From an uncultured Collinsella sp. (lineage in GTDB: Bacteria > Actinomycetota > Coriobacteriia > Coriobacteriales > Coriobacteriaceae): DNA of 10,428 nt. A model generated the notes under the pieces. That model did not search any database. It saw only the letters and a list, made by a program, of their open reading frames with translations, and had not been told where the DNA came from. Position 1 is the stretch's first letter, and each line of letters begins with the position of its first letter. This document shows, piece by piece, positions 1 to 6,069 of the stretch. The stretch is from assembly GCA_900752345.1 (NCBI GenBank), contig CAADVA010000026.1:1-10428 (forward strand), written 5' to 3'. The position numbers were made by a program, and so were the translations under genes.

Positions 1-104
1 CAGAGCGAGCAAGGTGCCTTGAAACAAGGCGGCATTGACCTTCTGGTCATGCCGCCGAAGTTGAAAGGCAGATTGCCGCTCTGGCGGGCTTGCAGCGTCA
101 ACTG
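1..104. other. Hairpin-rich intergenic segment at the left edge
   Basis: No supportable coding sequence is seen here. The segment folds on paper into a compact multi-hairpin unit. CAGAGCG (1-7) is complementary to CGCTCTG (77-83). Inside lie GCCTTG/CAAGGC (16-21/25-30, loop AAA), a 12-bp stem with one bulged T (29-41/46-57, loop TTCT at 42-45) and GGCA/TGCC (67-70/74-77). Adjacent helices overlap by one or two bases, so not all can be fully formed together. It could be a structured RNA, a palindromic intergenic repeat or a terminator cluster. The left edge cuts off context, so strand and partner gene are unknown. Confidence 0.35.
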
Positions 105-132
105 GTTACGCGGGTTGGTAAACCCGCGTAAC
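105..132 (-). terminator. Perfect 12-bp hairpin just past the pyrE stop
   Basis: Arms 105-116 and 121-132 are perfectly complementary (GTTACGCGGGTT and its reverse complement) around the loop GGTA. The hairpin starts three bases beyond the pyrE stop codon on the transcribed strand, where a terminator would be expected. There is no T-run on either side, so a classical intrinsic terminator is not proven. It may instead stabilise the mRNA 3' end or be part of the neighbouring repeat-rich segment. Confidence 0.4.
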
Positions 133-135
133 TAT

Positions 136-819
136 CTACTCCTGAGCTCCGTACTGCTCGTAATAGGCGTCGATGGCGGCCTTGAGCTCATCATCGATGA
201 CGACCTTGCCATCGATCTCGTGGTTGTAGAGGGTCTCGACGACCTCGGCCATGGAAACGATGCTCGCGACGGGGAAACCGTACTTTGCCTCGATCTCCTT
301 CTGCGCGGTGGTCACACCACCCTTGCCGACCTCCATGCGGTTGAGGGACACGATCAGGCCCTTGATCTCGACATCGGCAGCAGCCTTGACCTTAGGATAG
401 GTCTCGTCGATGGACTTGCCGCTGGTGGTGACGTCCTCGACCATGACCACACGGTCGCCGTCCTTGGGCTCATAACCCAGCAGGTTGCCCTTATCGGCAC
501 CGTGGTCCTTGGCCTCCTTGCGGTCGCAGCAGTACTTGACCTCCTTGCCGTACAGCTCGTGGTAGGCAATTGCGGTCACGACGGCCAGCGGAATGCCCTT
601 GTAGGCCGGTCCAAACAGCACATCAAAGTCGTCGCCGAAGTTATCGTGGATGGCTTGGGCGTAATACTCGCCCAGCTTCTTGAGCTGATAGCCCGTCACG
701 TAAGCGCCGGCGTTCATAAAGAACGGGGACTGGCGGCCGCTCTTGAGCGTAAAGCTGCCGAACTTAAGAACGTCGGACTCAACCATAAACTTGATGAACT
801 CTTGCTTGTAAGCCTCCAT
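136..819 (-). CDS. pyrE: Orotate phosphoribosyltransferase
   Basis: This enzyme joins orotate to PRPP to give orotidine 5'-monophosphate, the fifth step of cytoplasmic de novo pyrimidine synthesis. The 227-residue product has the normal family length and is complete. The type-I phosphoribosyltransferase PRPP loop is clear at residues 124-137 (VVMVEDVTTSGKS), and the flexible catalytic-loop motif RKEAKDHG is at 100-107. The N-terminal LKSGRQSPFF (25-34) fits the substrate-binding strand of the family. The ATG is preceded by GAGAGGAG five bases upstream, which supports the start. No other pyr gene is in view: the gene upstream is divergent and the window ends 135 bases downstream. It may therefore be monocistronic or head an operon running off the left edge. 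No PyrR-type attenuator is evident in the short leader. Confidence 0.95.
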   Translation of the reverse strand: MEAYKQEFIKFMVESDVLKFGSFTLKSGRQSPFFMNAGAYVTGYQLKKLGEYYAQAIHDNFGDDFDVLFGPAYKGIPLAVVTAIAYHELYGKEVKYCCDRKEAKDHGADKGNLLGYEPKDGDRVVMVEDVTTSGKSIDETYPKVKAAADVEIKGLIVSLNRMEVGKGGVTTAQKEIEAKYGFPVASIVSMAEVVETLYNHEIDGKVVIDDELKAAIDAYYEQYGAQE

Positions 820-945
820 GCGGGCTCCTCTCGTAATCGCGTACGTGCCTTCCAGTTTAGCGCAGGCGAAGCGTAGATGCGGGCGCGCTTTGGGGCCACG
901 GCATTCTGTAAAGGCTTTGTCAGGGGGAATGGTTTTCCGAACAAT

Positions 946-978
946 GGGGTTGACATGTCAAACCCCCTCATCAAGAAT
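946..978 (+). promoter_or_regulatory. Promoter overlapping a palindrome, upstream of mgtA
   Basis: TTGACA (950-955) is a perfect -35 hexamer. AAGAAT (973-978) follows after 17 bases and matches the -10 consensus at four of six positions. The -35 lies inside the perfect palindrome TTGACATGTCAA (950-961), itself flanked by GGGG (946-949) and CCCC (963-966) with one extra A. A dyad covering the -35 box suggests a repressor or activator site. Predicted transcription would begin near 985, giving mgtA a leader of roughly 270 bases. The palindrome also places a TTGACA on the minus strand facing pyrE, but no good -10 follows there. Confidence 0.5.
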
Positions 979-1045
979 ACGGGCGGATTAAAAAGGGGTA
1001 CGAGATACCCAAGGCGCGCTGCGCTCAGCCTTTAGGAGGTGTGCC

Positions 1046-1117
1046 ATGGAAGGCAGTCCTAGTCGAAAAACCTGCATGTCGCCCTCGGCACGCCGCGAGG
1101 ACTCCGCACACGCATAA
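1046..1117 (+). CDS. Putative 23-residue leader peptide of mgtA
   Basis: A short ORF lies in the mgtA leader: ATG at 1046, TAA at 1115-1117. It is preceded by a near-ideal ribosome-binding site, AGGAGGT (1034-1040), five bases before the ATG. The peptide begins MEGSPSRK, is rich in Ser, Arg and Ala, and has prolines at positions 5 and 13. Its last two thirds are encoded across the 5' arm of the long leader stem (1063-1082), so a translating ribosome would block that stem. Enterobacterial mgtA also has a short leader ORF, mgtL, whose peptide starts with Met-Glu and carries early prolines and whose translation controls attenuation. The parallel is functional inference, not detectable homology. 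The ORF could also be fortuitous. Confidence 0.45.
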   Translation: MEGSPSRKTCMSPSARREDSAHA

Positions 1118-1210
1118 ACGCCACTGGCAGATCGCCAAAACCACCGCAAAGGCGCGCTGCACCCTTTGTGGGCTCAAGAGCTTGACGTGAGCGACATCTA
1201 GGTTTTTTGA
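1063..1210 (+). promoter_or_regulatory. Structured mgtA leader, candidate attenuator or riboswitch
   Basis: Bases 1063-1082 and 1191-1210 form an inverted repeat of 20 positions: 17 Watson-Crick pairs, two G-U pairs and one C-C mismatch. The outer part pairs an A-run (1066-1070) with a T-run (TTTTTT, 1203-1208), as in an intrinsic terminator. The 108 enclosed bases contain smaller hairpins: 1083-1087/1096-1100, 1125-1128/1134-1137, 1147-1152/1163-1168 and 1172-1176/1188-1192, the last overlapping the main stem by two bases. This is a multi-branched RNA ending in a T-tract 46 bases before the mgtA ATG. I see no M-box (ykoK) consensus in it. An alternative pairing, 1039-1044/1106-1111 with 1055-1060/1098-1103, would occupy the leader-ORF ribosome-binding region and compete with the first hairpin. 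A small MITE-like element is another explanation. Confidence 0.55.
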
Positions 1211-1256
1211 AGCAAATACGACACGTACGCTAACTCCCCTCAACAAGGAGGACCCT

Positions 1257-4025
1257 ATGCTGATGCTCAAAACCGTCACGGTACTCGAAGCCATCTCCAA
1301 GCGCCGCCGCACGGCGCGCCCTGCCGCTCATACCGGCCTGTCCAAGAACACCATATTCGCCGCCACCCATAGTGCCGAGGACGCCCTCGTACTGCTTGAC
1401 GCCACGACAAACGGCCTCACCGCCGAGCAGTCAACCGAGCGCCTGGACGCCTCCGGCCCCAACACCATCGAGGCACCGACCAAGACGCTCGCCCGCCGTA
1501 TCGCCGATGCGTTCATCGACCCCTTCGCCGGCATCCTCGCCGCGCTCGCGCTGGTCTCGCTCTACATCGACGTGCTCGCCGTGCCCGAACCACAGCGCGA
1601 CCCCTCCACGGTCATCGTCATCGGCACCATGTTGCTGGTATCGGGCGGTATGAAGTTTATCCAAGAAGCCCGCAGCGGCAATGCGGCCGAGGCCCTCAAG
1701 GACCTGGTCTCCAACACTTGCACCGCCCTGCGCGACGGTGAGCGCGTCGAGATCCCCTTCGACGAGCTCGTCCCCGGTGATGTGATCCGCCTCTCTGCCG
1801 GAGATATGGTGCCGGCCGATGCCCGCGTCATCACCGCGCGCGATCTGTTTGTGATTGAGTCCGCGCTCACCGGCGAGAGCGAGGCCGTCGAGAAGACCAC
1901 TGCCATCACCGTCGTCGAGGGTGCCGACGGCTCCGCGCTGCCACTCTCTGCCTGCAAGAACATCGTCTTTACCGGCACCTCCGTGCAAAACGGCACCGCC
2001 ATGGCGCTTGTCGTTGCCACCGGCTCGGATACTTACCTGGGTGGCATCGCCAAGATGCTCAACGGGCGCGGCGAGAAGAGCGCGTTTGACCGCGGCGTCT
2101 CGAGCGTCTCCATGTTGCTCGTACGCCTCATGCTCGTTATGGCGCCGGCCGTCTTTGCCATCAACGCCGCCACCAAGGGCAACGTCATCGACGCGCTGCT
2201 GTTCGCCACGAGCGTGGCCGTGGGCATCACGCCGCAGATGCTTCCCGTCATCGTGACCACGAGCCTGTCGCAGGGCGCCAAGGACCTCGCCCGTCGCCAG
2301 GTTATCGTCAAGGAGCTGCCGGCGATCCAAAACCTGGGTGCCATGGATGTCCTGTGCTGCGACAAGACCGGCACCCTTACCGAAGACCGCATTGTGCTCG
2401 AGCGCTACCTCAACACCGATGGCAACGAGGACGCACGCGTGCTGCGCCATGCGTTTTTGAACAGCTTCTTCCAGACCGGCCTCAAAAACCTTATCGACCT
2501 GGCCGTAATCGACCGTGCCGACGCAACGCCCTCGGCCGTCGTGCCCGATTCCATGCTGGGTCAGAGCCTGCGCGACCGCTATACCAAGGTCGACGAGGTG
2601 CCCTTCGATTTCTCGCGCCGTCGCCTGAGCGTAGTTGTAGCCGACGCCCAGGGCAAAACCCAGATGGTTACCAAGGGCGCTGCCGAGGAAATGCTCGAGA
2701 TCTGCTCCTTTGTCGAGGTTGATGGCATCGCCCAGCCGCTCACCGACGAGAAGCTCGCCCAGATTCGCAAGCAGATCGCCGGACTTAACGCCGAGGGCCT
2801 ACGCGTAATTGCCGTGGCGCAGAAGACCAATCCGCGCTGCGTGGGCGAGTTTGGCATCGCCGACGAGTGCGACATGGTGCTGATGGGCTTTTTGGCCTTC
2901 CTCGATCCGCCCAAAGCAAGTGCCGCGGGCGCCGTCGTCACCCTCGAGGCCAAGGGCGTGGCGGTCAAGGTCCTAACCGGCGACAACGACCGCGTCGCCG
3001 CCACCGTCTGCGAGCAGATTGGTATCGATGCGAGCAACGTCTTGCTCGGCTCCGAGATCGATGCGCTCGATGACGCCGAACTTGCCAAGCGCGCCGAGAA
3101 AACCCACCTCTTCGCCAAGCTCTCGCCGCTGCAGAAGGCGCGCCTGGTACGTGTCATGCGCGAGATGCTCGGCCACACCGTGGGCTTTATGGGCGACGGC
3201 ATCAACGACGCCGCCGCCATGCGTGCGAGCGATTGCGGCATCTCGGTCGATTCGGCCGTCGATATTGCCAAGGAATCCGCCGATATCATCTTGCTTCAGA
3301 AGGACCTGGGCGTGCTCGAGCGCGGCACCATCGAAGGCCGCCGCACTTACGGCAACCTGCTCAAGTACCTCAAGACCACGGTGAGCTCCAACTTTGGCAA
3401 TGTGCTGTCCGTGACCGTCGCGAGCCTGTTCTTGCCGTTTTTGCCCATGAGCGCCCTGCAGCTGGTACTGCTGTCGCTGGTCTACGAGATCGTGTGCATC
3501 GCACTGCCGTGGGACACCGTCGATGACGCCTGGACTGCCCGCCCGCGTGCCTGGGACGCCGCGTCCATCAAGGGCTTTATGCTCGAGCTGGGCCCCGTGA
3601 GCTCGCTGTTTGACATCGTGACCTTCGCCGCGCTCTTCTTTGTCGTGTGCCCCGCCGCCGTGGACGCAAGCTGGTCCGAGCTTGCCGCCGCGGGCGACGT
3701 CGCGGGTATGGCGACCTTTGCTGCGCTCTTCCAGAGCGGCTGGTTTGTCGAGTCCATGTGGTCGCAGACACTCGTGGTCCACATGTTGCGCTCCCCGAAT
3801 CTGCCGAGCCCGCGCGACCACGCCGCGCCCGCATTGTGCGTTCTTACCGTGCTGGGCCTAGCGCTCGTCACCTGGCTGCCGGCAAGCCCCATCGCCGATG
3901 CGCTCGGCCTCATGCCGCTGCCCACGAGCTTTTTTGGGCTGCTCATTGGCATCGTTACCGCCTATATCGCGCTCACCCAGCTGGCAAAGCGCCGCTACAT
4001 TGCCCGCCACGGCGAGCTGCTGTAG
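1257..4025 (+). CDS. mgtA: Magnesium-translocating P-type ATPase (P3B)
   Basis: This is an ATP-driven pump of the inner membrane that brings Mg2+ into the cell, usually made under Mg2+ shortage. The 922-residue length fits MgtA/MgtB. All core motifs are intact: actuator TGES at 205-208, phosphorylation motif DKTGTLT with D369, nucleotide-binding KGA at 473-475, TGDN at 574-577 and GDGIND at 646-651. Membrane helices M1-M2 lie near residues 86-135. M4 carries GITPQMLP from about 323. The M5 segment SSNFGNVLSV, around residue 710, is typical of P3B pumps. Together these separate it from Ca2+ and K+ pumps. AGGAGG (1246-1251) lies five bases before the chosen ATG; an in-frame ATG at 1263 is a weaker alternative. 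The long leader with a small ORF and a terminator-like stem suggests attenuation control. No MgtC partner is next to it; the neighbouring regulator gene is convergent. Confidence 0.93.
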   Translation: MLMLKTVTVLEAISKRRRTARPAAHTGLSKNTIFAATHSAEDALVLLDATTNGLTAEQSTERLDASGPNTIEAPTKTLARRIADAFIDPFAGILAALALVSLYIDVLAVPEPQRDPSTVIVIGTMLLVSGGMKFIQEARSGNAAEALKDLVSNTCTALRDGERVEIPFDELVPGDVIRLSAGDMVPADARVITARDLFVIESALTGESEAVEKTTAITVVEGADGSALPLSACKNIVFTGTSVQNGTAMALVVATGSDTYLGGIAKMLNGRGEKSAFDRGVSSVSMLLVRLMLVMAPAVFAINAATKGNVIDALLFATSVAVGITPQMLPVIVTTSLSQGAKDLARRQVIVKELPAIQNLGAMDVLCCDKTGTLTEDRIVLERYLNTDGNEDARVLRHAFLNSFFQTGLKNLIDLAVIDRADATPSAVVPDSMLGQSLRDRYTKVDEVPFDFSRRRLSVVVADAQGKTQMVTKGAAEEMLEICSFVEVDGIAQPLTDEKLAQIRKQIAGLNAEGLRVIAVAQKTNPRCVGEFGIADECDMVLMGFLAFLDPPKASAAGAVVTLEAKGVAVKVLTGDNDRVAATVCEQIGIDASNVLLGSEIDALDDAELAKRAEKTHLFAKLSPLQKARLVRVMREMLGHTVGFMGDGINDAAAMRASDCGISVDSAVDIAKESADIILLQKDLGVLERGTIEGRRTYGNLLKYLKTTVSSNFGNVLSVTVASLFLPFLPMSALQLVLLSLVYEIVCIALPWDTVDDAWTARPRAWDAASIKGFMLELGPVSSLFDIVTFAALFFVVCPAAVDASWSELAAAGDVAGMATFAALFQSGWFVESMWSQTLVVHMLRSPNLPSPRDHAAPALCVLTVLGLALVTWLPASPIADALGLMPLPTSFFGLLIGIVTAYIALTQLAKRRYIARHGELL

Positions 4026-4128
4026 CAAGTAGACGGAAAACACCCTGCCAGCTGCCGTTGCCACTACCACAGCTGCCAACGCCGCTGCCGTTGCCTCTGC
4101 CGCCGCCGCAGTCTATCCCCCCCCAGCA
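4026..4128. other. GCC-rich low-complexity spacer after mgtA
   Basis: Between the mgtA stop and the hairpin repeat lies a stretch made largely of GCC-type triplets. CTGCCGTTGCC occurs twice, and a run of eight C follows near 4117-4124. One plus-strand frame reads as an Ala/Val/Pro-rich peptide ending in TAG at 4141-4143, but it has a stop near its beginning and no usable start codon. It is not called as a gene. It may be a decayed C-terminal extension or a slippage-generated sequence. Confidence 0.4.
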
Positions 4129-4193
4129 GTTGCGGTGAAATAGTTCCTGTTTAAAGCCCCGTGACTTTAATTTAGGGACTATTCCACCGCAAC
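4129..4193. repeat. Long hairpin repeat, copy 1
   Basis: The 19-base arms 4129-4147 and 4175-4193 pair along their whole length, 17 Watson-Crick plus two G-U. An inner stem TTAAAG/CTTTAA (4151-4156/4165-4170) lies in the loop. It sits between the convergent mgtA and LuxR-type genes, 15 bases past the latter's stop, so it may serve as a two-way transcript end although no T-run follows. A related hairpin with compensating base changes lies at 5955-6042. The asymmetric flank (CTTATTGGGA here, CTCATTGGGG on the other strand there) shows that the two copies are inverted relative to each other. Confidence 0.7.
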
Positions 4194-4208
4194 TTATTGG
4201 GAGATTAG

Positions 4209-5753
4209 CTAGTCCTTGGGTGTCCAGGACCAGAAGAAGTTGATGAGGGCCACGCGCGAGGCGGTACCGGCTTTTTTGTTGATCGAAGAAATGTGGCGAT
4301 AGAGCGTGGAGCGCGAAAGGAAGAGCGTTGTGGCGATGTCCTGAACGCTCTGGTCCGAAACGACCAAGACCTCAAGAATATCGCGCTCGCGCTCTGTAAG
4401 CCCAAAGGTGGCGACGAAGGCATCAAGGCGTTCATCGGACGTGAGCTCCGCTGCCTCCACGGGCTCGGGGTCGGAGCATGTGGGCGCAAGATCCCCACCA
4501 AGATCGTCGGTGGCAAGCGGCAGTCCGTCCCGCATCGCGGCATCATCGGCTCGTTGCCCCAACTGCCCCAGCAGCGTAATCGCAATGCCCACAAACATCA
4601 CGAGCGCCGCACCGACCGCAGCCAGCACATTTTGACTCGAGATAATCGCCACTGCCGGCGCCGTCACGAACATCGAGCACACGTTGTTGACAACGCGACC
4701 CATGCACGGCCAAAAATATGACCAGCGCGCATAGAGCGAGACGGCGGCATATTTTGTGGTAAAGAACACCACGAAAAAGCCCGAGCCCAGATAAAAGATG
4801 ATCGTGGCAGCAAGCTCGTTGCCGCCATTGCCATCGACGATGAGCACAAAGAACGAAAGCGTGGACAGTATGGCGGCACATGTCATGCCGATATTCATAT
4901 ACGAGCGGCCGTGCAGGTCAAATAGTGCGCCAGCGACCAACGAGCTCACGACAAGCAGCAGGCGCGGCCAATCGCCCAAATCGACGGCTCCGACAGCATG
5001 CAGGGTCGTGAAGCCCGCGTTGAGAGCGGCGAATACGCCGGAAAGATACGCCGTCGCCACGGTCAGGCGAACTACGGCGCGACGGAATGCCGCCTTTGCC
5101 TCGGGATCGTCATGCCACTTGGCGCCATATTCCAGAGCATCTACCGAAAGCCCGGCAGCACTGGGTTCAAAGTTGGGATCGGACTCGTCGCGCAGCTTGG
5201 CGCGTCGGGCACCGTGGAGCAACGCCACCTGCGCGATCGCGCAGACGACCAGAACAGCCTGCTGAGGAATGCTGGCAGGCATCACCATGTGGTTGAGCAC
5301 CTGCACCAGAACGCCCATGGCATAGGAAAGTGCAGCCGCACGCGCCAAGCAGGGCGTCCGTGCAAAGCGCCGCGCAAAGTTTGCATGGGCAGTCGATCCG
5401 CAGTAGCCCAGCGCGCAGCACGCCACCAAACCGCCGGCAATTACCACCTCAACCTGAACCGCCATAATCAACAGCAGCAATGCCGCCACCAGCAAAACGC
5501 CCGTAACGTCACTCGTTGCTTCAATGGCATGGGGACGGCGATAGTACAGAATAGGACGCACAAAAAAGCCAATCACGCTCGCGCCGATAACAAGGCTCTC
5601 ATAAATAACAACCTCGTCCGGAGACACGAACTCGGCCATGCGCGCATCAAAAAGATACTCGCACGCCAAAAACGTGAAGAAGAACAGCGCCAGGCATATA
5701 ATCTCCCGAATGCCCCGACGCAGATATGCGATTATGTCTCCCATGTCCCTCAT
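4209..5753 (-). CDS. Membrane-anchored LuxR-family transcriptional regulator
   Basis: This is a 514-residue fusion of an integral membrane sensor to a DNA-binding domain. Residues from about 15 to 405 hold some ten to twelve hydrophobic segments, with a charged cytoplasmic-looking stretch near 185-225. The last 62 residues form a LuxR/GerE helix-turn-helix: TERERDILEVL starts it, and SVQDIATTLFLSRSTLYRHISSINKKAG contains the recognition helix. No receiver or kinase domain is present, so the membrane part may sense the signal directly; the ligand is unknown. Such proteins are abundant in Coriobacteriia and often regulate adjacent genes. The frame is open from a TTG at 5774, but no ribosome-binding site precedes it. 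The ATG at 5753 has GGGG six bases upstream and is preferred. The gene is convergent with mgtA and flanked by inverted hairpin repeats. Confidence 0.88.
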   Translation of the reverse strand: MRDMGDIIAYLRRGIREIICLALFFFTFLACEYLFDARMAEFVSPDEVVIYESLVIGASVIGFFVRPILYYRRPHAIEATSDVTGVLLVAALLLLIMAVQVEVVIAGGLVACCALGYCGSTAHANFARRFARTPCLARAAALSYAMGVLVQVLNHMVMPASIPQQAVLVVCAIAQVALLHGARRAKLRDESDPNFEPSAAGLSVDALEYGAKWHDDPEAKAAFRRAVVRLTVATAYLSGVFAALNAGFTTLHAVGAVDLGDWPRLLLVVSSLVAGALFDLHGRSYMNIGMTCAAILSTLSFFVLIVDGNGGNELAATIIFYLGSGFFVVFFTTKYAAVSLYARWSYFWPCMGRVVNNVCSMFVTAPAVAIISSQNVLAAVGAALVMFVGIAITLLGQLGQRADDAAMRDGLPLATDDLGGDLAPTCSDPEPVEAAELTSDERLDAFVATFGLTERERDILEVLVVSDQSVQDIATTLFLSRSTLYRHISSINKKAGTASRVALINFFWSWTPKD

Positions 5754-5881
5754 GGTTAACCCCCAGCCGCTCAATTGTCTGGAAAACTATTTTAATAAAG
5801 AACCAGTCTCAATATCGAAGCCGAGCTCGAAATGCTGCAAATTTGACCCCAGCCGTTCACGTCACACCGCAGTTTTGAGCC

Positions 5882-6067
5882 TCATGGACCAGAAGGGACA
5901 CGCGCGGCCTCTAGCTCGGCCAGGAGTGTCTCCAGCTGCCACTCATTTAAGTACGTCCCCAATGAGTGCGGCGGAATGGTTCCCGTTGGCAGCTTAAAGC
6001 CGTCATGCAGGAACCATTCCGCCGCAACCTCATGAAAGGGACTGGGTTGTAAATGTTGGAGAAGAGC
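5882..6067 (-). pseudogene. Possible coding remnant without a start
   Basis: On the minus strand this frame is open for 61 codons and ends at TGA (5882-5884). It continues open upstream into the end of the hydrolase gene in a different frame. The translation looks protein-like: an EWFLHDGFKLPTG segment, then SLGTYLNEWQLETLLAELEAA, a leucine-spaced amphipathic stretch. There is no ATG; a TTG near 5962 would give only 26 residues. The frame runs through hairpin copy 2. It may be the tail of a decayed gene carried with the repeat, or chance. I do not recognise a family. Confidence 0.25.
5955..6042. repeat. Long hairpin repeat, copy 2
   Basis: Perfect 17-base arms lie at 5967-5983 and 6010-6026. 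The stem extends outward through ATGAG/CTCAT (5962-5966/6029-6033) past a two-base bulge, and further through GTCCC/GGGAC (5955-5959/6038-6042). AATGAG (5961-5966) can also pair with CTCATT (5942-5947), an alternative hairpin. Compared with copy 1 at 4129-4193, the stem changes GTG/CAC to GCG/CGC and AATAGT/ACTATT to AATGGT/ACCATT, so pairing is preserved. The loop shares TTAAAGCC with copy 1. It occupies the gap between the hydrolase stop and the LuxR-type gene. The remainder of that gap (5754-5954) has no convincing promoter that I could pick out. Confidence 0.7.
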
Positions 6068-6069
6068 CG

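Noticed and set aside
19..876. Plus-strand open frame of 285 codons covering pyrE
   Set aside because: It is the antisense shadow of pyrE; its Leu/Val/Asp-rich translation is not protein-family-like.
985..1256. M-box Mg2+ riboswitch ahead of mgtA
   Set aside because: Expected from the gene, but I could not find its conserved core in the leader by eye. A covariance-model search would settle this.
1025..1312. Minus-strand open frame of 95 codons over the mgtA leader and start
   Set aside because: It overlaps the structured leader and the mgtA start, shows no domain and has no ribosome-binding site.
1431..2450. Minus-strand open frame of 339 codons inside mgtA
   Set aside because: It is antisense to the motif-bearing ATPase, of biased composition and without a recognisable fold or start signal.
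4998..5759. Plus-strand open frame of 253 codons opposite the LuxR-type gene
   Set aside because: Its composition and lack of a ribosome-binding site mark it as antisense to the membrane regulator.
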